64,000 bases of DNA from assembly GCF_001592745.1 (NCBI RefSeq), contig NZ_LUKD01000008.1, positions 301,545 to 365,544 of the forward strand, given 5' to 3'. The DNA is from Bdellovibrio bacteriovorus. GTDB taxonomy: Bacteria > Bdellovibrionota > Bdellovibrionia > Bdellovibrionales > Bdellovibrionaceae. The position numbers were made by a program, and so were the translations under genes. Below are positions 1 to 8,726 of the stretch, piece by piece. The stretch's first letter is position 1. Every line of letters begins with the position of its first letter. The notes below the pieces were generated by a model. The model did not search any database and was not told where the DNA came from. It saw nothing but the letters and a program-made list of their open reading frames with translations.

Positions 1-33
1 GCTATACTTTCTAGCGAATAAACGGAGAAACGA

Positions 34-621
34 ATGAAAAACCTAATGATAGTTGTGCTTTTTGTAATGCCATTCTTGGTGGGATGCGGGATCCAATCTT
101 TGCCGCAAGGTAAGAATGCGACAGAGGCGGCGTTGGCAGAAGTGAATAACCAATACAAACGTCGGGCTGATTTGATTCCGAATTTAGTGAATGTGGTTAA
201 AGGTTATGCCAAGCATGAGCAAGAGACTTTGACTCAGGTGACTGAGGCGCGTGCGGCAGCGACTTCGAATCAGATCGACCCTTCAAAGGTGACACCAGAG
301 CAGTTATTGAAATTCCAACAAGCTCAACAAGGTTTGTCGCAAGCCTTAGGCCGTTTGATGGTGGTTGTTGAAAAATATCCTGACTTGAAAGCGGATCAGA
401 ATTTCCGTGATCTTCAAGCGCAATTGGAAGGCACTGAAAATCGTATCACTGTGGCTCGTCAGCGTTACATTGAGTCGATCAATTCGTTCAACAATCTCGT
501 GACAGTTCCTCCGACAAGTTGGACGAACTCGATCATGTATCACTTCGAAAAAATGCCTCAGTGGGATATGACCGCAGAAGAAAAAGCGACGGCGGAAAAA
601 GCTCCAGAAGTGAAATTCTAA
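34..621 (+). CDS. lemA: LemA family lipoprotein
   Basis: The 195-residue product has an N-terminal hydrophobic segment ending in a lipobox (LVGC, Cys18), so it is probably membrane-anchored with an extracytoplasmic body. The stretch that follows, with Y-K-R-R-A-D-L-I-P-N-L-V near residues 40-52, is the hallmark of the LemA family, and the length is typical. LemA proteins form a helical bundle; their biochemical role is poorly defined. A GGAG ribosome-binding site sits eight bases before the ATG. The stop is three bases before the next gene, a TPM-domain protein. LemA-TPM-TPM is a common conserved order, which supports the call and suggests the three act together in the envelope. Confidence 0.93.
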   Translation: MKNLMIVVLFVMPFLVGCGIQSLPQGKNATEAALAEVNNQYKRRADLIPNLVNVVKGYAKHEQETLTQVTEARAAATSNQIDPSKVTPEQLLKFQQAQQGLSQALGRLMVVVEKYPDLKADQNFRDLQAQLEGTENRITVARQRYIESINSFNNLVTVPPTSWTNSIMYHFEKMPQWDMTAEEKATAEKAPEVKF

Positions 622-624
622 TAA

Positions 625-1365
625 ATGCGCTTTTTTGTTCTTCCTTTCTTTTTTCTTTTTCTTAGTCTGGGTGTGGCTCAGGCGAAGTTCAATCCACCGG
701 CTTTAACGGGGCCGGTGATTGACGAGGTTGGATTTCTGACTCGTGGAGATCGTCAGGAGCTGATGCAGCTTCTTTACGATTTCAATCGTCGCGGCGTCGC
801 TCAAGTGCAAGTTTTGATTGTTCCGGATTTGCAAGGTCTTCCGATCGAGCAAGCTTCTATCGAAATCACGGATCAATGGAAATTGGGTGATGCAAAAAAA
901 GACAATGGCGTTTTATTTCTAATTTCTGCGCAAGAACGCGCGATGCGCATTGAAGTGGGTCAGGGATTGGAAGGCGCGATTCCGGATATCTATGCAAAAA
1001 GAATTATCGCCGATCAGGTGCTTCCTCTTTTCCGTTCAAAAAGATATTCGGCGGGTATCGTCGTCGGTGTTCACGAAATTCTTCGTCTTGCAGATAAAGA
1101 ATTTGCCGAACAAAACGGAATCACGGAACAAGCTTCCACCGAAAAAAGCAAAGGTGGCGGAGATATTCCGATCTTTGTCATTATCATCATCCTTATCATT
1201 ATCTCCTTCTTAGGTCGCTTCGGCGGCGGTCGCGGTCGTTACTATCGTGGTGGCGGCGGAGGCTTCGGCGGATTTGGTGGTGGTGGTTTTGGCGGCGGCG
1301 GTGGAGGCGGCTGGTCCGGTGGCGGCGGCGGCTTTTCTGGCGGCGGCGCTTCGGGGAACTGGTAA
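625..1365 (+). CDS. TPM-domain secreted protein with glycine-rich tail (YgcG-like)
   Basis: 246 residues. A signal peptide (about residues 1-20, ending AQA) precedes a TPM_phosphatase domain (about 28-150, with V-I-D-E-V-G-F-L-T near its start). A single transmembrane helix follows (about 178-196), then a tail of almost only Gly with Phe, Trp and Ser. The tail is typical of the YgcG subfamily. The domain is therefore outside the cytoplasm, anchored by the C-terminal helix. The stop TAA and the ATG of the next gene share one base, implying coupled translation with its neighbours lemA and the second TPM gene. TPM domains have been linked to photosystem repair and phosphatase activity elsewhere; the function here is unknown. 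Confidence 0.9.
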   Translation: MRFFVLPFFFLFLSLGVAQAKFNPPALTGPVIDEVGFLTRGDRQELMQLLYDFNRRGVAQVQVLIVPDLQGLPIEQASIEITDQWKLGDAKKDNGVLFLISAQERAMRIEVGQGLEGAIPDIYAKRIIADQVLPLFRSKRYSAGIVVGVHEILRLADKEFAEQNGITEQASTEKSKGGGDIPIFVIIIILIIISFLGRFGGGRGRYYRGGGGGFGGFGGGGFGGGGGGGWSGGGGGFSGGGASGNW

Positions 1366-2036
1366 TGGAGTCTAAAAAAGTGGAGAGCTCAATGGCTTGG
1401 ATTCATCGTTATCTTTCTTCTTCTGAATTGACGGAGATTGAAGCTGCTATTCAGAAAGCAGAAGAGCACACCAATGGAGAAATCGTGCCTGTTATCGTGC
1501 GCCGATCTTCTGCTGTGGGGCATGTGCCTTTGAGCCTGACTCTTCTAATTACATTGTTCATTGTTATCTTGGAAATTCCTTATAGCGACTGGTTGTGGGT
1601 GAAGCCCTGGGTTTGGGCATGGCCCTTTCTAATCGTTGCCATTTACTATGGCTCGACTCTGTTAGCCCAAAGCAAATTCATTCAAAAAATCTTTGTTCCC
1701 GAAAAAGATGAAGTGGATCAAGTGCATCGCCGTGCTCAGTTGGAGTTTTACCTGAATCGCATCAACCGCACAAAAGGCGGGATGGGTATCTTGATTTTCG
1801 TTTCGGTCATGGAAAAGAAAGCTGTGATTTTGGCGGATGAAGGTATTGCTAAAAAACTTCCTAGCAACACCTGGGATGAGATCTTAGCTGAAATGCGCGC
1901 GCACTTTCATGATGGAAAATGGTCGCACGGATATCAAAAAGCTATCGAACGCTGTGGCGATCTTTTAAAGCAGCATTTTCCTATTTCAGGAAACCTTGAA
2001 AACGAACTGACGAATCATTTGATTATCAAAGATTAG
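1365..2036 (+). CDS. TPM-domain membrane protein
   Basis: 223 residues. A cytoplasm-facing or split TPM domain is interrupted by two transmembrane helices (about 56-76 and 82-101), a layout seen in the second TPM gene of lemA operons. G-E-I-V-P-V-I-V-R-R at about 39-48 and the G-G-M-G-I-L-I-F-V-S segment after the helices support the family. The ATG overlaps the upstream TAA by one base and has GGGGAA seven bases ahead; a second possible start at 1392 also has a GGAG. It is the third gene of the lemA-TPM-TPM operon. No catalytic role can be assigned from sequence. Confidence 0.85.
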   Translation: MESKKVESSMAWIHRYLSSSELTEIEAAIQKAEEHTNGEIVPVIVRRSSAVGHVPLSLTLLITLFIVILEIPYSDWLWVKPWVWAWPFLIVAIYYGSTLLAQSKFIQKIFVPEKDEVDQVHRRAQLEFYLNRINRTKGGMGILIFVSVMEKKAVILADEGIAKKLPSNTWDEILAEMRAHFHDGKWSHGYQKAIERCGDLLKQHFPISGNLENELTNHLIIKD

Positions 2037-2229
2037 AAAGTGCGTGTTGAATTCATTAATACAGCGCTATCAACTTCCAACGACTCTATTACCAATGGGG
2101 GGCGGTTTCGACTGTCCATTTAGAATACAGTCCTGATAGGTTTTTCATCTTTTGGCAAAATTTAACACGGATCTGTCAGGCTAAAGTATATACGTCTTGT
2201 TTGAATAATTAAAGCCTTCAGGAGTTTCA

Positions 2230-2523
2230 ATGAAATCCGTATTTGCATCCATTATTTTCGTTTTAGCTTCAAACTCGGCATTCGCTGCGAACAAGTATTG
2301 TACTGTATCGAAGAAAACCGTAAACAAAATTGAACAACTCAGAATTATTGATCTGCCTTATAAAACGATCGAAGTACAAACAGTAGAAGCATTAGTGACA
2401 GACAAATGTGTAAAATCTCGTTTAAGTAACGAAGAAATCTACACTCTATCTCAGATGCTTTTGTCACATGAATATTCGCAAGACTCCGCAGATCAGATTA
2501 TCAACGAGTTTCTAGCTCAATAA
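2230..2523 (+). CDS. small secreted protein of unknown function
   Basis: 97 residues with a clean signal peptide (about residues 1-19, S-A-F-A cleavage) and a mature domain of about 78 residues containing two cysteines that could form one disulfide. An AGGAG site lies seven bases before the ATG. I do not recognise the family. It stands alone, with a 190-base gap upstream and the GC-rich hairpin region downstream, so it is probably monocistronic. Export to the periplasm or the medium is the only inference the sequence supports. Confidence 0.75.
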   Translation: MKSVFASIIFVLASNSAFAANKYCTVSKKTVNKIEQLRIIDLPYKTIEVQTVEALVTDKCVKSRLSNEEIYTLSQMLLSHEYSQDSADQIINEFLAQ

Positions 2524-2583
2524 TAAGTACGCCCCCTCTAAAAGGGACAGGGTTCGCACAGTTGGCCCAGTCGGCAGTTGTGC

Positions 2584-2620
2584 CCGCGGTAAAAAACGCC
2601 GGTGGCGTTTTTTACCGCGG
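2584..2620. repeat. perfect 17-bp inverted repeat, three-base loop
   Basis: The arms 2584-2600 and 2604-2620 are exact reverse complements, separated by GGT. The stem includes a six-base A/T run flanked by GC clamps, so each strand of the hairpin could act as a terminator. It lies between the stop of the small secreted protein (+) and the 3' end of tRNA-Arg (-), where a bidirectional terminator would be expected. It is longer than a usual terminator stem. Confidence 0.7.
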
Positions 2621-2636
2621 AGCATGCGCGAGGCTC

Positions 2637-2654
2637 TTGCCGCGAAGGCGGCAA
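2637..2654. repeat. 7-bp hairpin in GC-rich spacer
   Basis: Arms TTGCCGC and GCGGCAA flank a GAAG loop. This is the middle one of three consecutive hairpins between 2584 and 2695. It has no T run of its own. Confidence 0.45.
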
Positions 2655-2670
2655 ATGTCGAGCGCCTAGG

Positions 2671-2695
2671 AAAAGCGCGCTCAATGCGCGCTTTT
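2671..2695 (-). terminator. rho-independent terminator for tRNA-Arg
   Basis: A ten-base stem (2671-2680 with 2686-2695, AAAAGCGCGC and its complement) closes a five-base loop. Read on the minus strand, the 3' arm ends in a run of T. It is the first hairpin met after the tRNA 3' end at 2762, about 65 bases downstream, so it is the best tRNA terminator. Confidence 0.6.
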
Positions 2696-2761
2696 TCGCG
2701 TCCTGACGTAGCAACCAACAAAGATCAAAGACCGTATTCCAACAGAAGAAGTAAAAAAGAG

Positions 2762-2837
2762 TGGTGCAGTCGGCAGGACTCGAACCTGCAACCCCTTGGT
2801 TCGAAGCCAAGTGCTCTATCCATTGAACTACGACTGC
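2762..2837 (-). tRNA. tRNA-Arg (anticodon UCG)
   Basis: The minus strand folds as a 76-base cloverleaf with an encoded CCA end. The acceptor GCAGTCG pairs with CGACTGC, followed by discriminator A and CCA (2764-2762). D arm GTTC...GAGC; anticodon stem CTTGG/CCAAG with loop CTTCGAA, giving anticodon TCG; T arm GCAGG-TTCGAGT-CCTGC. It reads the Arg codon CGA. It is a single gene with no neighbouring tRNA in the window. Confidence 0.97.
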
Positions 2838-2851
2838 ACAATAGAGCTCCT

Positions 2852-2880
2852 AGACTATCGCTTCCCTCTGCCAGTGGCAA
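2852..2880 (-). promoter_or_regulatory. possible promoter of tRNA-Arg
   Basis: On the minus strand TTGCCA (2880-2875) and TAGTCT (2857-2852) are separated by exactly 17 bases and end 14 bases before the tRNA 5' base. The -35-like box is good (five of six with TTGACA); the -10-like box is weak (three of six). Confidence 0.35.
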
Positions 2881-2950
2881 GAATCCCTCCCTGTGCTGCA
2901 CATGGCTAGCGCCTGTGTACAGAGGGTTTCGACCGAATTACAATCGGTCT

Positions 2951-3406
2951 ATGACTATTCGACGTTTAAATAGCACGGACCTTCAGTCGCTGAAAGACCT
3001 TAACGTGGTATTTTCGGAAGCCTTTGCCGATCCAGAGACTCATCTGTCTAAAAAGCCCAGCGATCCCTATCTTTTAAAGCTTCTGTCAAAGCCCCATGTG
3101 ATTGTCTTAGCCGCCTTCGATGGTGCCACGGTGGTCGGTGGCTTGGTGGCCTACGTGATGGAAAAGTACGAACAAGAGCGCAGCGAAATTTATATTTATG
3201 ATCTTGCTGTAGCCGAAACTCATCGCCGTCGTGGTATCGCTAGAGATATGATTTTGCATCTTAAATCTATCGGAAAAGAAATCGGCGCCTGGGTTATTTT
3301 AGTTCAAGCAGATAAGCCAGACACTCCAGCGATTCGACTTTATGAATCTTTGGGGACCAAGGAAGAGCCTTTGCACTTTGATATTCTTATCGAACAAAAC
3401 AACTAG
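2951..3406 (+). CDS. AAC(3)-I-like aminoglycoside 3-N-acetyltransferase (GNAT)
   Basis: The 151-residue product is a GNAT acetyltransferase. It follows the AAC(3)-I pattern closely: L-A-A-F-D...V-V-G, then E-Q-x-R-S-E-I-Y-I-Y-D-L-A-V, H-R-R-R-G-I-A (acetyl-CoA pyrophosphate loop), V-Q-A-D and a C-terminal H-F-D-I. These match the plasmid-borne gentamicin acetyltransferase family almost position for position. Family members transfer acetyl from acetyl-CoA to the 3-amino group of gentamicin-type drugs. I chose the ATG at 2951 because longer frames would run through the tRNA. No integron or mobility gene is adjacent, so this looks like a chromosomal homologue. Actual resistance is not shown by sequence. 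Confidence 0.85.
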   Translation: MTIRRLNSTDLQSLKDLNVVFSEAFADPETHLSKKPSDPYLLKLLSKPHVIVLAAFDGATVVGGLVAYVMEKYEQERSEIYIYDLAVAETHRRRGIARDMILHLKSIGKEIGAWVILVQADKPDTPAIRLYESLGTKEEPLHFDILIEQNN

Positions 3407-3555
3407 AACATACGTCCTGAGAGAGGAACGAGAATGTGATTGGCGTTTTTGTTTTCGTAGGAAGTTGAGAATTTCCGGGAAGAATTGTGTTTTTTCGATG
3501 ATCTTTTTCTTAGAGATGTTCAGTTGTTACGTCCCTGAACCGATACATTACATGT

Positions 3556-6500
3556 ATGAAATACCTTGTCTGGTTCGTTGTCGGATTATCTCTAGTTGGT
3601 TGCAGTCTGGATGCTCAGTTGATGGGCGGCGGATCTCACTCTTCTCTTCCTTCTAATAACAATATCGAAAAAGCGTCCGCACCTACCTATTGCGTGAATG
3701 GTGATTATGCTAGTCCTGTTGATGTGGGGGATGGTTGGAGCTTTCTTTATGGTCATTTTACTCAGATTGGAAATTGTGGATTTGGAATTTATGGAAGCAA
3801 TCTGAACGAGTCCAAGGCACTCGTGAACGTATCTGGAGGGGAACTCACTAGAACTGTCTCAGATAAAGACGGTGGTTTCTATATATCTGGTAGCTTCACC
3901 GAAGTTGGGGGAGTGGGACGCGCCGGTTTGGCTCGTATCAACTCGGATGAATCTTTGAATAAAGATTTTGTGGCCTTTGGAAATCTTCCGCATGGTGTGA
4001 GTGCGACAGATGAAGTTTTTATGGCTGTAGGAGCCGGCAAAGTCTTTGTAAGCGGTCGCTTCACCAGTATCAGCAATCCCAATGGAGCCGTCGTAGACAC
4101 AACGACGGGCCTTGCTAAGTGGTCAGCCTCAGACATTCGTTTTACAGACGGGGTTGAAGCTTCGGTCAGTGATGGCCAGGGGGGGCTTTACGTCGGCTTA
4201 AGTAATTCTGAATATAAAGGAGCGTATGTCGGTGAAGTCATTCATTTGCACGCAAATGGGGAGTTGGACACCTCTTTTAATGCTCAAATTTTTGGAAATG
4301 TTAAAGTCTTAGAGTTCGACTCATCTACAAATACACTTTACGTGGGTGGTTCGAATTTAAATTCACCCACTCTTGCATCGACTCCTGTTGTCGCGTTACG
4401 AGGCGATACTGGCGCTATTGTTTCTTCATGGACTCCTTCTATCACTCCAGCTTATACGGCGGTGACTGACATTGTTGTGACTTCAACAAAAGTTTTTGTT
4501 TCGCGCATCAACTCCTATAACAGTGCCCTTCCCAGCTTGTTTGCATTGGATAAAACATCGGGTGCCTTGTTATGGCAAAAGTCAGCGTCCTCAATTTCGG
4601 GTTTCACGGGCTTAGCTTACGACGGATCTAAACTTTATGCCGTGGGTGGGTTCTTCAAAGTAAATGGTGTGAATCGCTCGACTCTTGCGATCTTTGATGA
4701 AAATGGAAATATGCTTGCGAATCCCACAGCGACGCCAACTTCAGAAATTAGCAGCGTGTTGTATGCTGACGGATATCTTTATATTGGTGGTTGGTTTACC
4801 AATATCGGCGGAACGCCTTATCATGGTTTGGCCCGGTACCATACCAGCGATTTAACTTTAGATACTTGGAACCCCAATCCAACTCAGACGGCAGATTTTA
4901 ACACTATCAGAGGCATGGTGTACGACGGAGCCGGAACTCTTTATGTAAATGGCGATTTCAGTATTATCGGTGGCAAACACGCCTCGGGAGTCGCGGCCGT
5001 TTCAACGACCGGCGCTGGAGCCGTGAAAGACTTTAATGTCAATGCGGCTGGTGGAGATGGAGTGTCGACGGTGGCCCTAGGGGCTGGAGGCCTTTTTGTC
5101 GGTGGTACCTTTCAAAGTATCGGCGCACCTGTGATCAGTGATTTTGCCGTGCTCGATGCGGAAACCGGGGACGCTGAAATCTTCGACGCCCAAGTTCAGG
5201 GAGGCGATGTTCTGGGAATGACAGTCTCCCAAGATGGTCAAACCCTTTATTTGAGTGGTGATTTTGATTACATCTTGGGACAGCGAAGAAATGGTTTAGC
5301 GGCCCTGAATATCGCGAACCTCAGTTTAAAATCTTGGGCACCCATCACGACTGCGGGTACCTTTGATAAAGTTAAATTCGTTCAAGAATTTAATAACACT
5401 GTCTACATTCATGGTTTTTTCACTCAGCCCGTGGGGATCAATCTTCAGACTCGCGAGTATTTCGCAGCGATTGATCAGAGTGGCAATGTCCTGCCATGGC
5501 AACCAACGATTACGGATATCAATGACGTCTTTGATTTCCAGATTAACGAGGGTGTGCTTTATATCGTGGGTCGTTTCAATGACGTTCAAAATCCAAATGT
5601 GGCCGCTTACGATCTAAAATCCGGCGGATCACTCATGGTAACAGGACAAGGATTTGATGGGGACCGACCTGACGCATTGGTCGTGCGCAACGGTCAAGTC
5701 TATGTGGCCGATGGTTTAGATTTGATTCGTCTTCGCACTGATCTTTCAGAGTCTTCGATCTCGACACTTGTGCGCTCCTACTCAACGCCTATCAAAGGCT
5801 TGGCGCTCAGTGATGATGAAATCTTTGTTGGCGCCGCTGATCTTGGTGGACCCGCACGCTATGGTGCAGTTCTTGTGAATCTGAATGAGGCAGAAATTTT
5901 AGATTGGATTCCTTCTCCAAATATGACTCAAGAACTTCAATCCGTAGCAGTCGTGCGCAAGGTCGGAGACCTTCTCTACATTGCTGGCGAGGGACCTGAC
6001 GAAAACTGGAATCCTATTGGAAAACTTATCGTGGCGGACTTAAACTCTAGTACATATCAAGTTCACGCGACTGATGGGCCCATTAAAACCATGGAGGTTG
6101 TTGGTGACGTCGTCTTTCTTTCTGGTGGATTCGGTAATATTGATGGAAACGCACGAACTGGCTTAGCTTCTTTTAAAGCGGGCAGTTTAACTACTTGGCA
6201 GCCTTCGCTAGACGGTTCCGCGATGTTTATGAAAGCTTATCAGGGCGTCCTTTATATGGGTGGAGAATTTACTTCGGCCAATGGTGAGGCCCGCACTGGA
6301 TTGGCTGCTTTTGATATGGCAACGGGTAACATCTTGCCTTGGAATCCGTTAAGTACTGCCGGTTATGATTTTGCAGCGGGCGTCCGTGTGCAGACTCTTG
6401 GCGACAAGCTGTATATCCAGTATGGCTACATGCTCAACGACGATTACGGACAAGGGGTCGCCACGGTCGATGCTTCTAATTCTTGGGGCTCATGGCAACC

Positions 6501-6771
6501 ACCAGCTGACTTTGATCAACAATCGTCGTGGTTTATTAAGGATGGAAAAATATATTACTTTTCTACAGATGTCGGTGAAATCGTCGTGGCGGATGCAGTC
6601 ACACTACAGCCTGTAGCTGTGTCATGGGAGCTTCCTGCTTGGGAGCTAAGTATCGATGATCAGGGCACAGGTTTGTTTTGGGGAAACCTGAACTCCCGAG
6701 TTCCTGTGGATGAAGTCACAGGAAAACCAAAAATTTCTTTGCAGAAATTAGAAGGCGGCATTCCAGAGTAA
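3556..6771 (+). CDS. giant beta-propeller-like (delta-60-type repeat) lipoprotein
   Basis: 1071 residues with a lipoprotein signal (LVGC, Cys16). The rest is built from about 35-50-residue units of the form L-Y-[IV]-G-G-x-F-x-x-I-G-G-x-x-[RH]-x-G-L-A-x-[LIF]-[DN] followed by a W-x-P segment. Clear copies lie near residues 95-125, 400-430, 455-490 and 900-930. This is the pattern of delta-60/WD-like propeller repeats in large surface proteins. It is probably displayed on the outer membrane, with repeats serving as a binding scaffold. The start has only a weak ribosome-binding site, but the lipobox fixes the N terminus closely. It is monocistronic, and a convergent gene lies downstream. The ligand is unknown. 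Confidence 0.8.
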   Translation: MKYLVWFVVGLSLVGCSLDAQLMGGGSHSSLPSNNNIEKASAPTYCVNGDYASPVDVGDGWSFLYGHFTQIGNCGFGIYGSNLNESKALVNVSGGELTRTVSDKDGGFYISGSFTEVGGVGRAGLARINSDESLNKDFVAFGNLPHGVSATDEVFMAVGAGKVFVSGRFTSISNPNGAVVDTTTGLAKWSASDIRFTDGVEASVSDGQGGLYVGLSNSEYKGAYVGEVIHLHANGELDTSFNAQIFGNVKVLEFDSSTNTLYVGGSNLNSPTLASTPVVALRGDTGAIVSSWTPSITPAYTAVTDIVVTSTKVFVSRINSYNSALPSLFALDKTSGALLWQKSASSISGFTGLAYDGSKLYAVGGFFKVNGVNRSTLAIFDENGNMLANPTATPTSEISSVLYADGYLYIGGWFTNIGGTPYHGLARYHTSDLTLDTWNPNPTQTADFNTIRGMVYDGAGTLYVNGDFSIIGGKHASGVAAVSTTGAGAVKDFNVNAAGGDGVSTVALGAGGLFVGGTFQSIGAPVISDFAVLDAETGDAEIFDAQVQGGDVLGMTVSQDGQTLYLSGDFDYILGQRRNGLAALNIANLSLKSWAPITTAGTFDKVKFVQEFNNTVYIHGFFTQPVGINLQTREYFAAIDQSGNVLPWQPTITDINDVFDFQINEGVLYIVGRFNDVQNPNVAAYDLKSGGSLMVTGQGFDGDRPDALVVRNGQVYVADGLDLIRLRTDLSESSISTLVRSYSTPIKGLALSDDEIFVGAADLGGPARYGAVLVNLNEAEILDWIPSPNMTQELQSVAVVRKVGDLLYIAGEGPDENWNPIGKLIVADLNSSTYQVHATDGPIKTMEVVGDVVFLSGGFGNIDGNARTGLASFKAGSLTTWQPSLDGSAMFMKAYQGVLYMGGEFTSANGEARTGLAAFDMATGNILPWNPLSTAGYDFAAGVRVQTLGDKLYIQYGYMLNDDYGQGVATVDASNSWGSWQPPADFDQQSSWFIKDGKIYYFSTDVGEIVVADAVTLQPVAVSWELPAWELSIDDQGTGLFWGNLNSRVPVDEVTGKPKISLQKLEGGIPE

Positions 6772-6833
6772 GGTCGCTTCTGAAGCTTCTGTTTCCTTGG
6801 AGCTGACGCCCACAGGACTTTGTGGCGGATGAG

Positions 6834-7607
6834 CTAGAACGTCATTTGAAAGCCTAAACCACCACCGCCAGCCATGGGGATGAAGCCAGGTTGGAAAGTG
6901 ATCTCTGAACCGGGATACATGGATTGAAGCTGTTGATAGCGACGATTGTGTTCTGGAGGTGCGGCCCAGACGTCGATGATTTCCCAGATACGGAAACCCA
7001 CATAGCCAAAAACGCCCAAGAAAATCAGTCCGCCGCTGTTTTCACAGTTGTCGTTGTCATAGGAAGACCATGTGCAGTTTCCTAGTCCCGCTGCCAGGGC
7101 TGCGATAGAGGCTAACTCTCCAACAGTGAAGATCCATCCTTTTTCGGTGTAGCGACCTTGCACGGCGTGACCGATTCCCAATCCTAAAGGATAAGTACCT
7201 AAAATACCGCCAACGACATAGCGAGTTCTTGAGATTTCACCGCGTGCTAAAATGTCTTTGTCTTTATCACTTAAAGCCGCATAGGAAATACTTGGAGCCG
7301 GAGCCGAAGTTGTTGCATCTGTGTTTGCCTGACTTGGCGCTGGCACTTTTTCCAAAGTCATTCCAGGTTGAACTTTTCCAGCTTGGATCTTGATAAGCGC
7401 TTTTTTTCCGCCATTTGAAATTTTGATAACTTCGCCGTGACCCACTATTTCCAGTTCATGATTGAGAAATTGGACGGAGGTTCCTTTTTGCAAACCTTCG
7501 TTGCCTTCCAGAGTCACCATGGCCTGGCTGTTTTTAATACCGGTTACAGTCTGAGCGTAAGAGAAAAGACCGCAGAAAAGTGCAGCGGTAAAAATTAAAT
7601 ATTTCAT
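6834..7607 (-). CDS. secreted/membrane protein with SH3-like N-terminal segment
   Basis: 257 residues. A signal peptide (1-18) is followed by a small beta-rich segment (about 20-85) with the spacing G-x-x-x-G-x-x-V-x-F...G-x-G-x-V...G-x-x-x-A-x-I-x, resembling the C-terminal fold of FlgT-like proteins. A Pro/Ala/Ser/Thr linker precedes two predicted membrane segments (about 130-165 and 185-210), with G-x-G-I-G-H-A-V-Q-G-R-Y between them. GAGGGGA lies six bases before the ATG. It converges with the propeller lipoprotein and diverges from the GNAT-like gene at 7724. The function is not known and the SH3-like assignment is tentative. Confidence 0.65.
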   Translation of the reverse strand: MKYLIFTAALFCGLFSYAQTVTGIKNSQAMVTLEGNEGLQKGTSVQFLNHELEIVGHGEVIKISNGGKKALIKIQAGKVQPGMTLEKVPAPSQANTDATTSAPAPSISYAALSDKDKDILARGEISRTRYVVGGILGTYPLGLGIGHAVQGRYTEKGWIFTVGELASIAALAAGLGNCTWSSYDNDNCENSGGLIFLGVFGYVGFRIWEIIDVWAAPPEHNRRYQQLQSMYPGSEITFQPGFIPMAGGGGLGFQMTF

Positions 7608-7723
7608 AAATAAATCCCCTCAAGGAAGTCGTAGCACGGGCTTTTAAGACGGTAAAGCAAAGAATTTTGGCTCCCAAAGAAATAGCATTTGGTAAAACAG
7701 GTTTTCTTGTTTAACTTTCAAGG

Positions 7724-8308
7724 ATGAATTCGATCTTCACGCCGTCATTTAAGAACCCTCAAAATCTTCAAACAAAAGAATTTTTGCTATTTCCAACGAA
7801 CACGGATTTTTATCAGTCCGACTATGAAGCGGTTATGAAAAGCAAAAATATTCTAAGAGTGTGGAGTCAGTCCACTTGGCCCGAAGATGAATTCACTGCG
7901 CTTCAAAACAAAGAGGATTTGGCAAGTCACCTTCAGGACAATATCGATCACTCTGCTTACGGTTACATGATTTATTCCCTGGATCAGAAGACCTGTTACG
8001 GAAGTTTGTACGTAAACCCGCTCAGCTCGGTCTTAGAAAACTACGTCTTAGATTCGGAACAAGAAAAGCTTATCCAAACCCACGACGCCCGCATTGACTT
8101 CTGGGTTGTGGAAGGGGAGCGAGAACTGGAAAAAGACATCACGCGGGCTATTCAAGATTGGCTTTTGAATAAGTGGAAAATCAGGCCCCTTTTCAGTGCT
8201 CGTGAAGGGATGCTCTTGCGCGAAGCCATTTATTCAGAACTTGGATTTAAAAAGGTTTTGCATTCGCAAAGTAAAGAGCCTGGAATGAACCTGATTCTTT
8301 ATAAATAG
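7724..8308 (+). CDS. GNAT-like acetyltransferase domain protein
   Basis: 194 residues, no signal peptide, so cytoplasmic. The pattern of strand, helix, S-x-x-x-W-P near residue 50, a conserved central strand (Y-G-S-L-Y-V-N-P) and the C-terminal Y-S-E-L-G-F-K-K-V segment fits the GNAT fold. The usual R/Q-x-x-G-x-G/A acetyl-CoA loop is not obvious, so it may be a degenerate member. The ribosome-binding site is weak (AAGG directly against the ATG). It stands alone between two divergent or convergent genes. The substrate is unknown. Confidence 0.55.
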   Translation: MNSIFTPSFKNPQNLQTKEFLLFPTNTDFYQSDYEAVMKSKNILRVWSQSTWPEDEFTALQNKEDLASHLQDNIDHSAYGYMIYSLDQKTCYGSLYVNPLSSVLENYVLDSEQEKLIQTHDARIDFWVVEGERELEKDITRAIQDWLLNKWKIRPLFSAREGMLLREAIYSELGFKKVLHSQSKEPGMNLILYK

Positions 8309-8312
8309 ATCG

Positions 8313-8726
8313 CTATATCTTTAGAAGTTCTTCAGCAATCAACGTAGGGGTGGTCTTAATGGGCTCGGTGCAATGGCCGCTCGCAGTGCACACGCGGGTC
8401 TTTTCACGAAGTATAATGCGACTCCATGTTCCTTCAGCCCCTTCAACTTTCACTTGATAATAGCGACGGTGCGGATGCAGGTAGTCGCCGATGCTTTTAG
8501 GTTCTTTTAAATATTTCAAAAGATTTTGAGTTGTTTTTTTGCAATCTGACGGCGAAATTTTTTTGGGGAGTCCTGCTTTCTTAAGATGGCATTCCTTTCC
8601 ATCAAAAGAAAATTCCAGATAAGGTTCTGCTTTTTTACTGGGTTCGATCTTGCGGACTTCAATCTGAAAAGGAGATTGGGCAAATGAAAGCAATGAAGAG
8701 AATAACGCAGCTATTACTGTGTGCAT
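8313..8726 (-). CDS. small secreted protein of unknown function
   Basis: 137 residues from the ATG at 8726, which has GAGGGGA about six bases upstream and begins a signal peptide (about 1-17). The mature part has four cysteines (C-H-L-K-K, D-C-K-K, V-C-T-A-S-G-H-C) that could form two disulfides. A longer frame opens upstream but lacks the ribosome-binding site. The start overlaps the end of the upstream metalloprotease-like gene by 13 bases, so the two are probably translated together and act on the same envelope or extracellular process. Confidence 0.65.
   Translation of the reverse strand: MHTVIAALFSSLLSFAQSPFQIEVRKIEPSKKAEPYLEFSFDGKECHLKKAGLPKKISPSDCKKTTQNLLKYLKEPKSIGDYLHPHRRYYQVKVEGAEGTWSRIILREKTRVCTASGHCTEPIKTTPTLIAEELLKI

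Noticed and set aside
2512-2950. Open frames on both strands through the hairpins and tRNA
   Set aside because: They cross a sure tRNA and perfect inverted repeats and have no ribosome-binding site.
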